Part shown: positions 1-7,600 of the stretch, piece by piece
Numbering within the stretch: the first letter of the stretch is position 1
How the letters are laid out: every line of letters begins with the position of its first letter
Source of the DNA: Youxingia wuxianensis
GTDB taxonomy: Bacteria; Bacillota; Clostridia; Oscillospirales; Ruminococcaceae
Reading direction: 5' to 3'
Assembly: GCF_014385085.1 (NCBI RefSeq)
Contig: NZ_JACRTD010000007.1
Coordinates: 96,099-160,098, forward strand
DNA: 64,000 nt
Notes under the pieces: model-generated
The model's database searches: none
Told to the model about the DNA's origin: nothing
What the model saw: the letters and a program-made list of their open reading frames with translations, nothing else
Made by a program: the position numbers and the translations under genes

Positions 1-69
1 GATGGAACGGCCCCCGCAGACAGAACGCCGCCCCCAAACAGCACAGATGAGCTGCCGGCGGCGTCTTAA
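1..69 (+). CDS. C-terminal end of an unidentified protein (partial)
   Basis: An open frame runs in from the left edge and stops at TAA 67-69. It encodes about 22 residues rich in Pro, Ala, Asp and Thr, ending DELPAAS. A hairpin terminator follows directly, which supports this being the true 3' end of a gene. The composition resembles a disordered tail; too little is visible to name a function. Confidence 0.55.
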   Translation, partial: DGTAPADRTPPPNSTDELPAAS

Positions 70-70
70 G

Positions 71-112
71 AAAGCGGCGGAAGCTGAATGTTCTGCTTCC
101 GCCGCTTTTTAA
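71..112 (+). terminator. intrinsic terminator of the left-edge gene
   Basis: A perfect 14-bp stem (71-84 with 95-108) with a 10-nt loop is followed by a T run. It lies directly after the stop codon at 67-69. Confidence 0.85.
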
Positions 113-137
113 ATTGAAGTAAAAATTTACCGTTTAG

Positions 138-178
138 TTGAAATCCTATATTTCCTACAGTATAATAGGAAATATAGG
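138..178 (+). promoter_or_regulatory. promoter with embedded perfect palindrome upstream of the Rrf2 regulator
   Basis: A -35 TTGAAA (138-143) and a -10 TATAAT (161-166) are separated by 17 bp. A perfect 12-bp inverted repeat, CCTATATTTCCT at 145-156 and its complement at 167-178, encloses the -10 box in its 10-bp centre. A dimeric repressor bound here would cover the RNA polymerase site. The likely ligand is the Rrf2 protein encoded 11 bp downstream (inference: autoregulation). Confidence 0.8.
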
Positions 179-188
179 GGGCGGTAAA

Positions 189-626
189 ATGAAAATTTCT
201 ACGAAAGGCAGATATGCTCTGCGTCTGATGCTGGATCTGGCAATGCGGGATACCGGGGAATATATTTCCCTGCGGGATGTGTCCTCCCGCCAGGAAATAT
301 CCGCGAAATATCTGGAACAGATTGTTACTCAGCTGGGCCGGGCGGGCTTTGTAAAAAGTACGCGGGGACCGCAGGGCGGCTATAAGTTAGCAAAAGACCC
401 GTCGGAATATACGGTAGGCTCTATTCTGCGCCTGATCGAGGGAAGTCTTGCACCGGTAGCCTGCTTAGAGGGGGAGAACAATGAATGTCCCCGGCAGGAC
501 TGCTGTGCTACGCTAGAAGTTTGGAAGCGGCTTAACGATGCGATTAACCAGGTGGTGGATACGATTACGCTGGCGGAGCTGGTACAAATTCAAAAACAAA
601 AGCAGGAGCTGGATTATATTATTTGA
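189..626 (+). CDS. Rrf2 family transcriptional regulator (CymR/IscR-like)
   Basis: A 145-residue winged-helix DNA-binding protein beginning MKISTKGRYALRLMLDLA, the typical Rrf2 N-terminus. The helix-turn-helix lies around residues 25-65 (ISAKYLEQIV, then the RGPQGGY wing). Family members sense either cysteine status (CymR with CysK) or Fe-S clusters (IscR). Here Cys92, Cys100 and Cys105/106 sit in the same loop as the three IscR cluster ligands, so an Fe-S sensor is plausible. The next gene is cysK, which points to sulfur metabolism. The ATG at 189 has a GGGGGCGG ribosome site; an in-frame ATG at 138 lies in the promoter and is rejected. Confidence 0.9.
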   Translation: MKISTKGRYALRLMLDLAMRDTGEYISLRDVSSRQEISAKYLEQIVTQLGRAGFVKSTRGPQGGYKLAKDPSEYTVGSILRLIEGSLAPVACLEGENNECPRQDCCATLEVWKRLNDAINQVVDTITLAELVQIQKQKQELDYII

Positions 627-635
627 TAATTTCTA

Positions 636-693
636 TTGACAAAAAGGAAGATCGCGGCTACAATTCATATTAAACACATATGAAATATATGAA
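636..693 (+). promoter_or_regulatory. cysK promoter with inverted half-sites
   Basis: TTGACA (636-641), 17 bp, TACAAT (659-664). Overlapping and downstream lie TTCATAT (664-670) and two copies of its complement ATATGAA (678-684 and 687-693), a plausible operator. It differs from the palindrome at 145-178, so identity of the bound regulator is inference. Confidence 0.65.
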
Positions 694-746
694 TATAGAG
701 ATGGTTATCTCTCGGTACAAACATAAAAAAACGAGGAGGAATACTT

Positions 747-1682
747 ATGTCCAAAATATATACGTCCATAACCCAGCTGGTAGGAAAAACCCCTCTGCTG
801 GAACTGACCAATTATCAACTGGAACACAAGCTGCCGGCCCGGCTGTTCGCAAAGCTGGAATACTTCAATCCTGCGGGAAGCGTGAAAGATCGTATTGCGA
901 AAGCGATGATCGAGGACGCGGAGCAAAAAGGGCTTTTGACCCCTGGCTCCGTGATTATTGAGCCCACCAGCGGAAACACTGGAATTGGGTTGGCGGCCAT
1001 CGCTGCGGCAAAAGGATATGAGGTAATTCTTATTATGCCGGAAACGATGAGCGTGGAACGCCGAAATTTGTTGAAAGCGTACGGCGCCCGGCTGGAGCTG
1101 ACGGATGCGGCCAAAGGGATGAAGGGTGCAATTGCCAGAGCGATGGAGCTGGCACAAGAAATTCCAGGCGCATTTATTCCCAGTCAGTTTGAAAATCCGG
1201 CAAACCCGGCAGCGCACAAAGAGACCACCGGACCGGAGATTTGGGAGGATATGGACGGCAAAGTGGATATATTTGTGGCGGGGATTGGTACCGGAGGAAC
1301 GATTACCGGAGTAGGGGAGTACCTTAAATCCCAAAATCCTCAGATAAAAATAATTGCTGTGGAACCGGCTGGATCCCCTCTGCTTTCCAAAGGAATAGCG
1401 GGGCCCCATAAAATTCAAGGGATCGGAGCGGGATTTATTCCGGACACTTTGAATACCGCTGTCTATGACCGGATAGTTACAGTGGAAAATGAGGACGCAT
1501 TTGCGGCTGCACGGCAGATTGCCAAACAGGAAGGAGTATTGGTAGGAATTTCTTCCGGCGCGGCATTATGGGCGGCGGCGCAGGAAGCGGCAAGAGAAGA
1601 AAATAACGGGAAAAATATCGTAATAATGTTCCCGGATACAGGAGATAGATATTTTTCCACCGGATTATTTGCGCAGGAATAA
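747..1682 (+). CDS. cysK: cysteine synthase A (O-acetylserine sulfhydrylase)
   Basis: A 311-residue PLP enzyme that makes L-cysteine from O-acetylserine and sulfide in the cytoplasm. The PLP lysine is Lys47 in NPAGSVKDR; the substrate loop TSGNTG is at 74-79 and the phosphate-binding GTGGT at 181-185. Length matches the CysK family. The start has an AGGAGG site (GAGGAGGAATACTT ATG). It stands alone with its own promoter and terminator, downstream of the Rrf2 gene. In Bacillus, CysK with O-acetylserine controls CymR activity, so a regulatory pairing is possible here (inference). Confidence 0.96.
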   Translation: MSKIYTSITQLVGKTPLLELTNYQLEHKLPARLFAKLEYFNPAGSVKDRIAKAMIEDAEQKGLLTPGSVIIEPTSGNTGIGLAAIAAAKGYEVILIMPETMSVERRNLLKAYGARLELTDAAKGMKGAIARAMELAQEIPGAFIPSQFENPANPAAHKETTGPEIWEDMDGKVDIFVAGIGTGGTITGVGEYLKSQNPQIKIIAVEPAGSPLLSKGIAGPHKIQGIGAGFIPDTLNTAVYDRIVTVENEDAFAAARQIAKQEGVLVGISSGAALWAAAQEAAREENNGKNIVIMFPDTGDRYFSTGLFAQE

Positions 1683-1689
1683 AGAAAAG

Positions 1690-1724
1690 GCCTGGGATGA
1701 TATAAAATCCCAGGCATTATTATT
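1690..1724 (+). terminator. cysK terminator
   Basis: Perfect 9-bp stem (1690-1698 with 1707-1715) followed by an AT-rich tail. Confidence 0.8.
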
Positions 1725-1750
1725 GAAAAAAAGAAAACGGATGCTATAAT
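1723..1750 (+). promoter_or_regulatory. promoter of the GGADGPT microprotein
   Basis: TTGAAA (1723-1728) and TATAAT (1745-1750) with a 16-bp spacer, 25 bp before the ATG at 1776. Confidence 0.75.
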
Positions 1751-1775
1751 GGAAAGGGAAAGGATGTGAGAAACC

Positions 1776-1946
1776 ATGGAGGCCACTTCTATTGGAATTA
1801 TCGGAGGGGCAGATGGGCCTACCGCGATTTTTACCGCAGGAAGCTTGGGACAGATGACGCTGTCCAGTATTTTGGTGTTGACGGCTGGCGCGCTGATTAT
1901 GGTTGGATTAGTGGGATTGTTTTTCCTGTGGCGTCGAAAAAAATAA
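1776..1946 (+). CDS. 56-residue membrane microprotein with an OadB/GcdB signature motif
   Basis: The reading frame encodes an N-terminal IGIIGGADGPTAIFT segment (residues 6-20), one hydrophobic helix (about 31-51) and a basic WRRKK end. The GGADGPT motif is a hallmark of the beta subunit of Na+-translocating decarboxylases (OadB, GcdB, MmdB), which are roughly 370-430 residues long with about ten helices. Here only the motif and a single helix exist, with a dedicated promoter upstream and a hairpin terminator downstream, so this is not simply a gene fragment in decay. It could be a pump accessory peptide or a leftover of the family; function is unknown. Confidence 0.7.
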   Translation: MEATSIGIIGGADGPTAIFTAGSLGQMTLSSILVLTAGALIMVGLVGLFFLWRRKK

Positions 1947-1953
1947 GAATATA

Positions 1954-1988
1954 AAGACCTGTGTGTCATAAGGCACACAGGTCTTTTC
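1954..1988. terminator. bidirectional terminator
   Basis: Perfect 12-bp stem (1954-1965 with 1974-1985) flanked by A and T tracts. It serves both the microprotein gene and the leftward AbrB-like gene. Confidence 0.8.
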
Positions 1989-1989
1989 A

Positions 1990-2154
1990 TCAGTCTTTTT
2001 TAATAATAATTTGGTTTTCTTCTTCCAAAAGGATTACCTGATCCCCACAAGTGATATTCAGCTCCTGCAGAATATCCGCAGGTAGAACAATCTCTCCATT
2101 TTTACTTATCGGAATAATTCGTTTTTTAGAGGGAGAATTAGATGGGTTTTGCAC
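1990..2154 (-). CDS. AbrB/SpoVT-like DNA-binding protein
   Basis: A 54-residue product from a GTG start at 2154 (AGGAGAGG site upstream). After a short polar N-terminus the sequence reads KRIIPISKNGEIVLPADIL and continues ELNITCGDQVILLEEENQIIIKK, which matches the swapped-hairpin AbrB/MazE fold: a G-x-I-V-L-P-A turn, then an L-x-I-x-x-G-D-x-V strand. Such proteins are transition-state regulators or antitoxins; no toxin gene is adjacent. It diverges from an XRE regulator across a near-perfect palindrome. Confidence 0.75.
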   Translation of the reverse strand: MQNPSNSPSKKRIIPISKNGEIVLPADILQELNITCGDQVILLEEENQIIIKKD

Positions 2155-2179
2155 TGTAAATCCTCTCCTTATTTGGATT

Positions 2180-2220
2180 TTTGTGGTATAATCGGACTGT
2201 TAGTCCAATTATACCACAAA
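2180..2220. promoter_or_regulatory. divergent promoter/operator palindrome
   Basis: Two 19-bp arms (2180-2198 and 2202-2220) are inverted with one mismatch and a 3-bp centre, GGACT-GTT-AGTCC. Each arm contains TATAAT, on the plus strand at 2187-2192 and on the minus strand at 2213-2208. The palindrome therefore holds a -10 box for both divergent genes. A dimer of the XRE or AbrB-like protein is the natural candidate to bind it. Confidence 0.75.
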
Positions 2221-2262
2221 AACTTGCATATAATCAAGAAAAAGGTTATAGCAGGTGATTAA

Positions 2263-2496
2263 ATGAAAGGAGAAAAAAACTTAATTGGAGACAGGTTGCG
2301 CTTAGCCAGACTTATGGAAAACCCAAAAGCGACACAAAGTGATATCAGCGCGCGTCTGCAGGTGATAGGAATTTCCTTGTCCGCCAGTTCCGTAGGAAAA
2401 ATAGAAATGGGGCTGCGTCCTGTAACCGATATCCAATTAGTGGCGCTCGCAAAGGCATTAAAGGTATCGACATCTTGGTTATTAGGCGAGAGTTAA
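2263..2496 (+). CDS. XRE-family helix-turn-helix regulator
   Basis: A 77-residue protein consisting almost only of a Cro/C1-type HTH. It begins GDRLRLARLMENPKATQSDIS, has the recognition region SASSVGKIEMG, and ends with the LVALAKALKVSTSWLLGE segment typical of the XRE fold. There is no sensor domain. It is divergent from the AbrB-like gene, with the shared palindrome 43 bp upstream, so mutual or auto-repression is likely (inference). It has its own strong terminator. Confidence 0.88.
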   Translation: MKGEKNLIGDRLRLARLMENPKATQSDISARLQVIGISLSASSVGKIEMGLRPVTDIQLVALAKALKVSTSWLLGES

Positions 2497-2527
2497 TAAT
2501 ATTTGCTGAAAACCGCCTGCCAACCTG

Positions 2528-2576
2528 AATAACCATATACTTTTTCAAAGAATAAAAGTATATGGTTATTTCTTTT
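2528..2576 (+). terminator. terminator of the XRE gene
   Basis: A perfect 17-bp stem (2528-2544 with 2554-2570) with a 9-nt loop, then TCTTTTGTTT. Confidence 0.85.
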
Positions 2577-2649
2577 GTTTATAAATAGTTTGTGGTAAAA
2601 TAATCTATATACTTTATAAAGAATGAATAGGAGAAGGAATGTAGAAGGA

Positions 2650-4800
2650 ATGGAATTTTATCAGATATTAGCCGAAGAATTTCATCTATTGGAGGACCAT
2701 GTAAAAAATATTATTCAATTGATTGACGAAGGAAATACGATTCCCTTTATTGCCCGTTACCGCAAGGAAAAAACAGGCTCCTGTGACGACCAGGTGTTGA
2801 GGGAATTAAGCGATCGCCTGGGGTACCTGCGGAATTTGCAAAAGCGCAAAGAAGAGATTATCGCCTCGATTACAGAGCAGGAAAAGATGACCCAGGAGCT
2901 GATGGAAGATATCGCCGCGGCTCAAACTCTTGCTCGGCTGGAAGATATCTACCGTCCTTATAAGCAGAAGCGGCGTACTCGGGCCACTATCGCAAAAGAG
3001 CGGGGATTGGAGCCTTTGGCGGAAATGATCTTAGCCCAGGATATTCTCTCAGGTACAATAGAGGAGTTAGCCGGCCCTTTTGTAGACGAAGAAAAAGAGG
3101 TTTTCAGCATAGAGGATGCGGTTGCCGGCGCCTGCGATATTATTGCGGAACAAGTCTCAGACAGCGCCCAGGGGCGCCAGCTGCTGCGGGAATTGTATAA
3201 GAAAAACGGACTGGTGCACAGCACAGCCCTCAAAGAGGAAGATTCGGTTTATTCGATGTATTATGATTACAGCGAACCGGTAGCCAAGATCCCCAGCCAT
3301 CGAATTTTGGCTATTAACCGGGGAGAGAAGGAAGAGTATCTTAAAGTTGATATTGAAATAAATACTGCCGACGCCCTGGATAAACTGGGAAGCTTGTTTT
3401 TAAAGAAGGAAAGCATTACCATGGATACGGTTCGCTTGGCGGTGGAGGACGCCTACAAACGGCTGATACATCCTTCTTTAGAGCGGGAAATCCGCTCGGA
3501 TTTAACGCAGGCGGCAAGCGAACAGGCAATTAAAATTTTTGGCCTAAATTTGCAGGCCTTGCTGATGCAGCCGCCGATTAAGGGGAAAACTGTCCTTGCT
3601 ATCGACCCTGCCTATCGGACAGGCTGTAAAATTGCAGTGGTGGACCCTACCTCAAAGGTACTGGATACCACGGTAATCTATCCGACGCCTCCTCAGAATA
3701 AAATCGAAGAATCCAAGACTATTTTAAAACGACTGATTAAAAAACATAATGTGAATGTTATTTCTATCGGCAATGGTACCGCCTCCAAGGAATCAGAGAT
3801 TTTCGCCGCCGGGCTTATTAAAGAAATGGGCGGGGACCTTTCCTATATGGTGGTCAACGAAGCGGGCGCGTCGGTATATTCCGCTTCCAAGCTGGGAGCG
3901 CAGGAGTTTCCGGAGTTTGACGTGTCTTTGCGCAGCGCCGTATCTATTGCCCGGCGCCTTCAGGACCCGCTGGCGGAGCTGGTAAAAATTGATCCCAAAT
4001 CTGTTGGGGTGGGGCAGTATCAGCATGATATGCCTCCGAAGAGGCTGGATGAAACTTTGACGGGCGTGGTGGAAGACTGCGTGAATAAGGTGGGGGTAGA
4101 TTTGAATACCGCCTCCGCCTCTCTTTTAGGGTATGTGTCCGGGCTTTCGGCAGCGGTGGCGAAAAATGTGGTGGCTTACCGGGAAGAAAACGGGGAGTTT
4201 ACCTCCCGCGTCCAGCTCAAAAAGGTATCAAAGCTGGGCCCAAAAGCATATGAGCAGTGCGCTGGATTCTTACGCATTCCCAATGGGAAGAATGTGTTGG
4301 ATAATACTTCTGTCCATCCGGAATCTTACGATGCGGCAAAAAAAATCTTGGGAGAGTTTGGATATACCCTCAGCGATGTTTGCGGCCATAAATTACAGGA
4401 CCTGCCCGGGAAAATCAAAGCCGCCGGGGAAGGGAAAGTCGCCGAAAGCTGCGGCATAGGGATTCCCACTCTGCGGGACATCACAAACGAGCTGTTAAAG
4501 CCTGGACGGGATTTGCGGGACGAGCTTCCGCCGCCGCTGCTTCGCACGGATATTATGGAATTAAAGGATTTAAAACCAGGGATGGAATTAAAGGGAACTG
4601 TGCGTAATGTAATTGACTTTGGCGTGTTTGTGGATATCGGCGTCCATCAGGACGGACTGGTGCATATCTCCCAGATTACCGACCGGTATATTAAGCATCC
4701 CTCCCAGGTGCTGAAAGTTGGAGATGTGGTAACCGTTTGGGTGCTGGGAGTGGACGTTCCCAAAAAACGAATTTCTCTTACGATGAAAAAACCAAAGTAA
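2650..4800 (+). CDS. tex: Tex-family S1 RNA-binding protein
   Basis: A 716-residue Tex/YdcI-type protein, thought to act in transcription and RNA metabolism and found almost universally in Firmicutes. Domains in order: helical Tex N-region (1-190), YqgF-like RNase H fold (about 320-450, with VLAIDPAYRTGCKIAVVD), helix-hairpin-helix segments (about 480-560, VDLNTASASLLGYVSGLS), and a C-terminal S1 domain (about 640-716, GTVRNVIDFGVFVDIG). I prefer the start at 2650 (MEFYQILAEEF) because family N-termini begin there. The in-frame ATG at 2623 adds nine basic residues and has no clear ribosome site. Confidence 0.93.
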   Translation: MEFYQILAEEFHLLEDHVKNIIQLIDEGNTIPFIARYRKEKTGSCDDQVLRELSDRLGYLRNLQKRKEEIIASITEQEKMTQELMEDIAAAQTLARLEDIYRPYKQKRRTRATIAKERGLEPLAEMILAQDILSGTIEELAGPFVDEEKEVFSIEDAVAGACDIIAEQVSDSAQGRQLLRELYKKNGLVHSTALKEEDSVYSMYYDYSEPVAKIPSHRILAINRGEKEEYLKVDIEINTADALDKLGSLFLKKESITMDTVRLAVEDAYKRLIHPSLEREIRSDLTQAASEQAIKIFGLNLQALLMQPPIKGKTVLAIDPAYRTGCKIAVVDPTSKVLDTTVIYPTPPQNKIEESKTILKRLIKKHNVNVISIGNGTASKESEIFAAGLIKEMGGDLSYMVVNEAGASVYSASKLGAQEFPEFDVSLRSAVSIARRLQDPLAELVKIDPKSVGVGQYQHDMPPKRLDETLTGVVEDCVNKVGVDLNTASASLLGYVSGLSAAVAKNVVAYREENGEFTSRVQLKKVSKLGPKAYEQCAGFLRIPNGKNVLDNTSVHPESYDAAKKILGEFGYTLSDVCGHKLQDLPGKIKAAGEGKVAESCGIGIPTLRDITNELLKPGRDLRDELPPPLLRTDIMELKDLKPGMELKGTVRNVIDFGVFVDIGVHQDGLVHISQITDRYIKHPSQVLKVGDVVTVWVLGVDVPKKRISLTMKKPK

Positions 4801-4816
4801 CGATATTTTTTAAATC

Positions 4817-4911
4817 GGAGCGAAGAGCTTGACTCCGCAGTCTTTCAGCAGGCGGCTGTTACGCGCCGCTGAAAGAAATGGGATGTCCCCCACTTGCAGG
4901 CGGGGGACATC
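4817..4911. repeat. cluster of three hairpins between tex and the radical SAM gene
   Basis: Three inverted repeats stand in a row: CGGAG/CTCCG at 4817-4837; a 12-bp stem with one bulge at 4842-4875; and a perfect 10-bp stem GATGTCCCCC with its complement at 4882-4911. None has a T-tract, so they are not classic terminators. They would form a structured 5' region for the downstream gene, or could be a palindromic repeat like those at 5291, 12529 and 44899. Confidence 0.6.
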
Positions 4912-4937
4912 GGCGCAAAGGGATAGGAGGAAGTCAG

Positions 4938-6647
4938 ATGAATTTGCTGTTTGTGGCGGTCAACGCAAAATACAGCCATACCAACCTTGCTGTGCGGTAT
5001 CTGCATCAGATGGTAAAAGATCTGCCCGGGATAAACAGCAGTTTTTTGGAATTTACTATCAATCAGCAGATTCAGCCGGTGCTTTTTGAGATTCTCCGAA
5101 AAAAACCGGACGCGGTACTTTTTTCCTGTTATATTTGGAACATCGAAATGGTGCGCCGCCTGGGGGCGGATATAAAAAAAGTTTATCCCCATATAAAAAT
5201 TGTTCTGGGCGGACCGGAAGTTTCTTTTCGTGGGGAAGAACTGCTTAAGTCCTATGCGTGGATCGATTATATTGTCTGCGGGGAAGGGGAGGGCGCAGCC
5301 CTTTCCCTGGTAAGCCAGCTTACCGGGAAAGGCGCCGCCGAAGGCGGCCGCAGCACACGAAGCGTGCTGGCTGCGCCCCAAACTGCCGATATGGATCAGC
5401 TTCCCTTTCCCTACGAAGATTTATCTGAGCTTGACAATCGAATCATTTACTATGAAAGCTCCCGCGGATGCCCTTTTGGATGCAGTTATTGTTTGTCCTG
5501 TACCGACCGAAGGACAAGATTTCGTTCCCTTCCTATGGTTTACCAGGATTTACAGAAATTTTTGGATGCTCGGGTAATGCAGGTGAAGTTTGTGGACCGT
5601 ACCTTTAACTGCGACAGAAAGCGCGCTCTTGCAATATGGAAGTATCTGGCAGAGCACGACAATGGAATTACCGGGTTCCATTTTGAGATCGGCGGGGACC
5701 TGTTGGAAGAAGAACAGCTGGACTTTCTTTCCACTGTGCGTGCGCAGCTGTTTCAATTTGAAATCGGAGTACAGACTACAAACAAAGCGACTCTTGGGGA
5801 AATCTGCCGAAAAACCGATATGGACAAGCTGCGGTATAATGTAACACGTGTGCATCAGGCGGGGAATATCCACCAGCATTTGGATTTAATTGCCGGCCTG
5901 CCTCTGGAGGGGTTTGAGCGATTCGCCCAGAGCTTTGACGAAGTATTTGCTCTTCGGCCCCAGCAGCTGCAGCTGGGATTTCTAAAACTGCTCAAAGGAA
6001 CTGTGCTTTATCAAGAGCGGGAAAAATACGGTCTTGTCCACTCGGAATATCCTCCTTATGAAGTGCTTCGGACCGGACATATGTCCTATGAAGAACTGTC
6101 CCGGCTGAAACTGGTAGAGGAAATGACCGAAGCATATTATAATAAAGGATGTTTTGATGTTCAGCTTTCTTATTTATTGGAATATTTCTCCTCTCCCTTT
6201 ATGCTGTTTTTAAAACTGGGGGAATATTTCTCCCAAAGAAACGGCGGCCTGCGGTCTTTGGGGAAATATGAATATTATGACCTTCTCCATGAATTTTTTC
6301 AAAAGGAGGTACAAGGGGACGATATTCTCTGGCAATGGCTGAGCAAATATGATTTGATCCTTCGTGAAAAGCCCAAAAAACTTCCCTCCTGGCTTATCCA
6401 GGACGAAACGCTGCCTTTGCGCCGTCAGATTTTAGCTTTTTACGAAAATGAAGAAAATTTGAAAAGATATCTACCTTCTCTGTTAGGGAAAGATCCAAAA
6501 TATATTTATAAGACCGCCCACATGGAACGCTTCCCCTTTGATGTAACTGATCCCAAACGTCCCCCTGAGCCGGTGATGATCTTATGCGATTATTCCCGGC
6601 GCACAGCACAAGGAAACGCGGTATCCTATAAGGTGACCTTGGAATAA
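4938..6647 (+). CDS. B12-binding domain radical SAM protein (DUF4080-type)
   Basis: 569 residues. The N-terminal half is a cobalamin-binding Rossmann domain (MNLLFVAVNAKYSHTNLAVR, then VLGGPEVSFRG near 89-98, and CGEGEG at 114-119). The radical SAM core begins at RGCPFGCSYC, where Cys178, Cys182 and Cys185 bind the 4Fe-4S cluster. The C-terminal region resembles DUF4080. These enzymes do radical methylations or rearrangements; the substrate is unknown. The ATG at 4938 has a GGATAGGAGG site. Residues about 118-147, between the two domains, are encoded by a cloverleaf-like palindromic insertion and read as a low-complexity linker. Confidence 0.88.
   Translation: MNLLFVAVNAKYSHTNLAVRYLHQMVKDLPGINSSFLEFTINQQIQPVLFEILRKKPDAVLFSCYIWNIEMVRRLGADIKKVYPHIKIVLGGPEVSFRGEELLKSYAWIDYIVCGEGEGAALSLVSQLTGKGAAEGGRSTRSVLAAPQTADMDQLPFPYEDLSELDNRIIYYESSRGCPFGCSYCLSCTDRRTRFRSLPMVYQDLQKFLDARVMQVKFVDRTFNCDRKRALAIWKYLAEHDNGITGFHFEIGGDLLEEEQLDFLSTVRAQLFQFEIGVQTTNKATLGEICRKTDMDKLRYNVTRVHQAGNIHQHLDLIAGLPLEGFERFAQSFDEVFALRPQQLQLGFLKLLKGTVLYQEREKYGLVHSEYPPYEVLRTGHMSYEELSRLKLVEEMTEAYYNKGCFDVQLSYLLEYFSSPFMLFLKLGEYFSQRNGGLRSLGKYEYYDLLHEFFQKEVQGDDILWQWLSKYDLILREKPKKLPSWLIQDETLPLRRQILAFYENEENLKRYLPSLLGKDPKYIYKTAHMERFPFDVTDPKRPPEPVMILCDYSRRTAQGNAVSYKVTLE
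5291..5378. repeat. cloverleaf-like palindromic element inside the radical SAM gene
   Basis: An outer perfect 10-bp stem, GGGCGCAGCC at 5291-5300 with its complement at 5369-5378, encloses three hairpins. The first is a 13-bp stem with one bulge (5301-5314 with 5319-5331). The second is a perfect 6-bp stem with a GAA loop (5334-5339 with 5343-5348). The third is a near-perfect hairpin with a GAA core (5352-5368). It stays in frame and falls in the interdomain linker, where an insertion would be tolerated. Confidence 0.7.
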
Positions 6648-6689
6648 AAAAACGCCTGGTAACTGTTTTTCGTTACCAGGCGTTTTTTA
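6646..6689. terminator. bidirectional terminator
   Basis: Perfect 13-bp stem (6651-6663 with 6672-6684) flanked by A6 and T6. It ends both the radical SAM gene and the convergent aldose epimerase gene. Confidence 0.88.
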
Positions 6690-7577
6690 TTCATCAATCA
6701 CTGTCATAGAATAACTAATTTTAAAGCACTCACCAGGGTTAACAAACTTTACATACGGCTTATCTTCAAAGTTTCCAGTTTCATTTTCATAAGCCGGCAA
6801 ACCGCACCAAGGTTCCAAGCAGACATAGTCCGCGTTTTTCTTAGGCGCGGACCAAACGCCCAGAGCGTCAAATTTCGGGAAAGAAAATTCCAGTCCCTTA
6901 CCGGTAGAAGGATTGATCAGCTTTACCCGGCGGGATTTGGGATTAGCGAAAATCAAAGCGTCCCGGTCGTCGAACAGATCGTGACTTAAAGGAAGAGTAT
7001 CCTTGCCCGCCAGCTGAGGAAGGATTTCCGTTCCAGTAATCACATATCCGTTGGGGGCCAGAGAGTTTACCCCATCCTCCACACACTCGAACTTCAAAAC
7101 ATAATCGGTAAATTTTTCCCCCTCATAAATAGGGCATTTAAATCCAGGGTGACCGCCGATACACATAGGCATTCTCTCCCCTGATTTATTTTCTACCAAA
7201 TATGTAGTGGTAAATCCATCTTCAAAGATCGTATGGGTAGCATGGATAATAAAATGGAAAGGATAAGTTTTAAAAAGGGCTTCATCCGACTCCAAATACA
7301 TTTCAATAAAGTCGTCCCCATGTTTGCCTACCTGAAATTCCAGCTTTCTTAAATTGCCATGTTTGTTCATTGAATAAGGTTTTCCATTGATTTTCACCTG
7401 GGAATCCTTGATAGAACCAACAATGGGGAAAAGTACCGGGGATTGGCTTCCCCAAACCTGGGGATCCACCTGATACATATATTCCCGGCCGTTGGCGGGA
7501 ATATAGGATGAAAACTCCCCGCCGGTGCTGTTGACCTTAGCGGTAGCCTTACCGCATTTTAACGTGTACTGCGCCAT
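6687..7577 (-). CDS. aldose 1-epimerase family protein (LacX-like)
   Basis: 296 residues of beta-sandwich galactose mutarotase-like sequence. The segment SQSPVLFPIVGSIKD (about 44-58), the His in SMNKHGNLRKLEF, the GGHPGFKCP motif near 140-148 and a C-terminal LEPWCGLP fit the LacX/YeaD branch rather than GalM. Family members interconvert sugar anomers or bind hexose phosphates. It lies 23 bp downstream of a glycosyltransferase gene on the same strand, so it may be co-transcribed with the envelope-sugar genes. The precise sugar is unknown. Confidence 0.85.
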   Translation of the reverse strand: MAQYTLKCGKATAKVNSTGGEFSSYIPANGREYMYQVDPQVWGSQSPVLFPIVGSIKDSQVKINGKPYSMNKHGNLRKLEFQVGKHGDDFIEMYLESDEALFKTYPFHFIIHATHTIFEDGFTTTYLVENKSGERMPMCIGGHPGFKCPIYEGEKFTDYVLKFECVEDGVNSLAPNGYVITGTEILPQLAGKDTLPLSHDLFDDRDALIFANPKSRRVKLINPSTGKGLEFSFPKFDALGVWSAPKKNADYVCLEPWCGLPAYENETGNFEDKPYVKFVNPGECFKISYSMTVIDE

Positions 7578-7600
7578 AGTAACCCTCCTATATAGTAAAA

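Noticed and set aside
680..961. Open frame overlapping the cysK start
   Set aside because: Out of frame with cysK, which is certain; no ribosome site.
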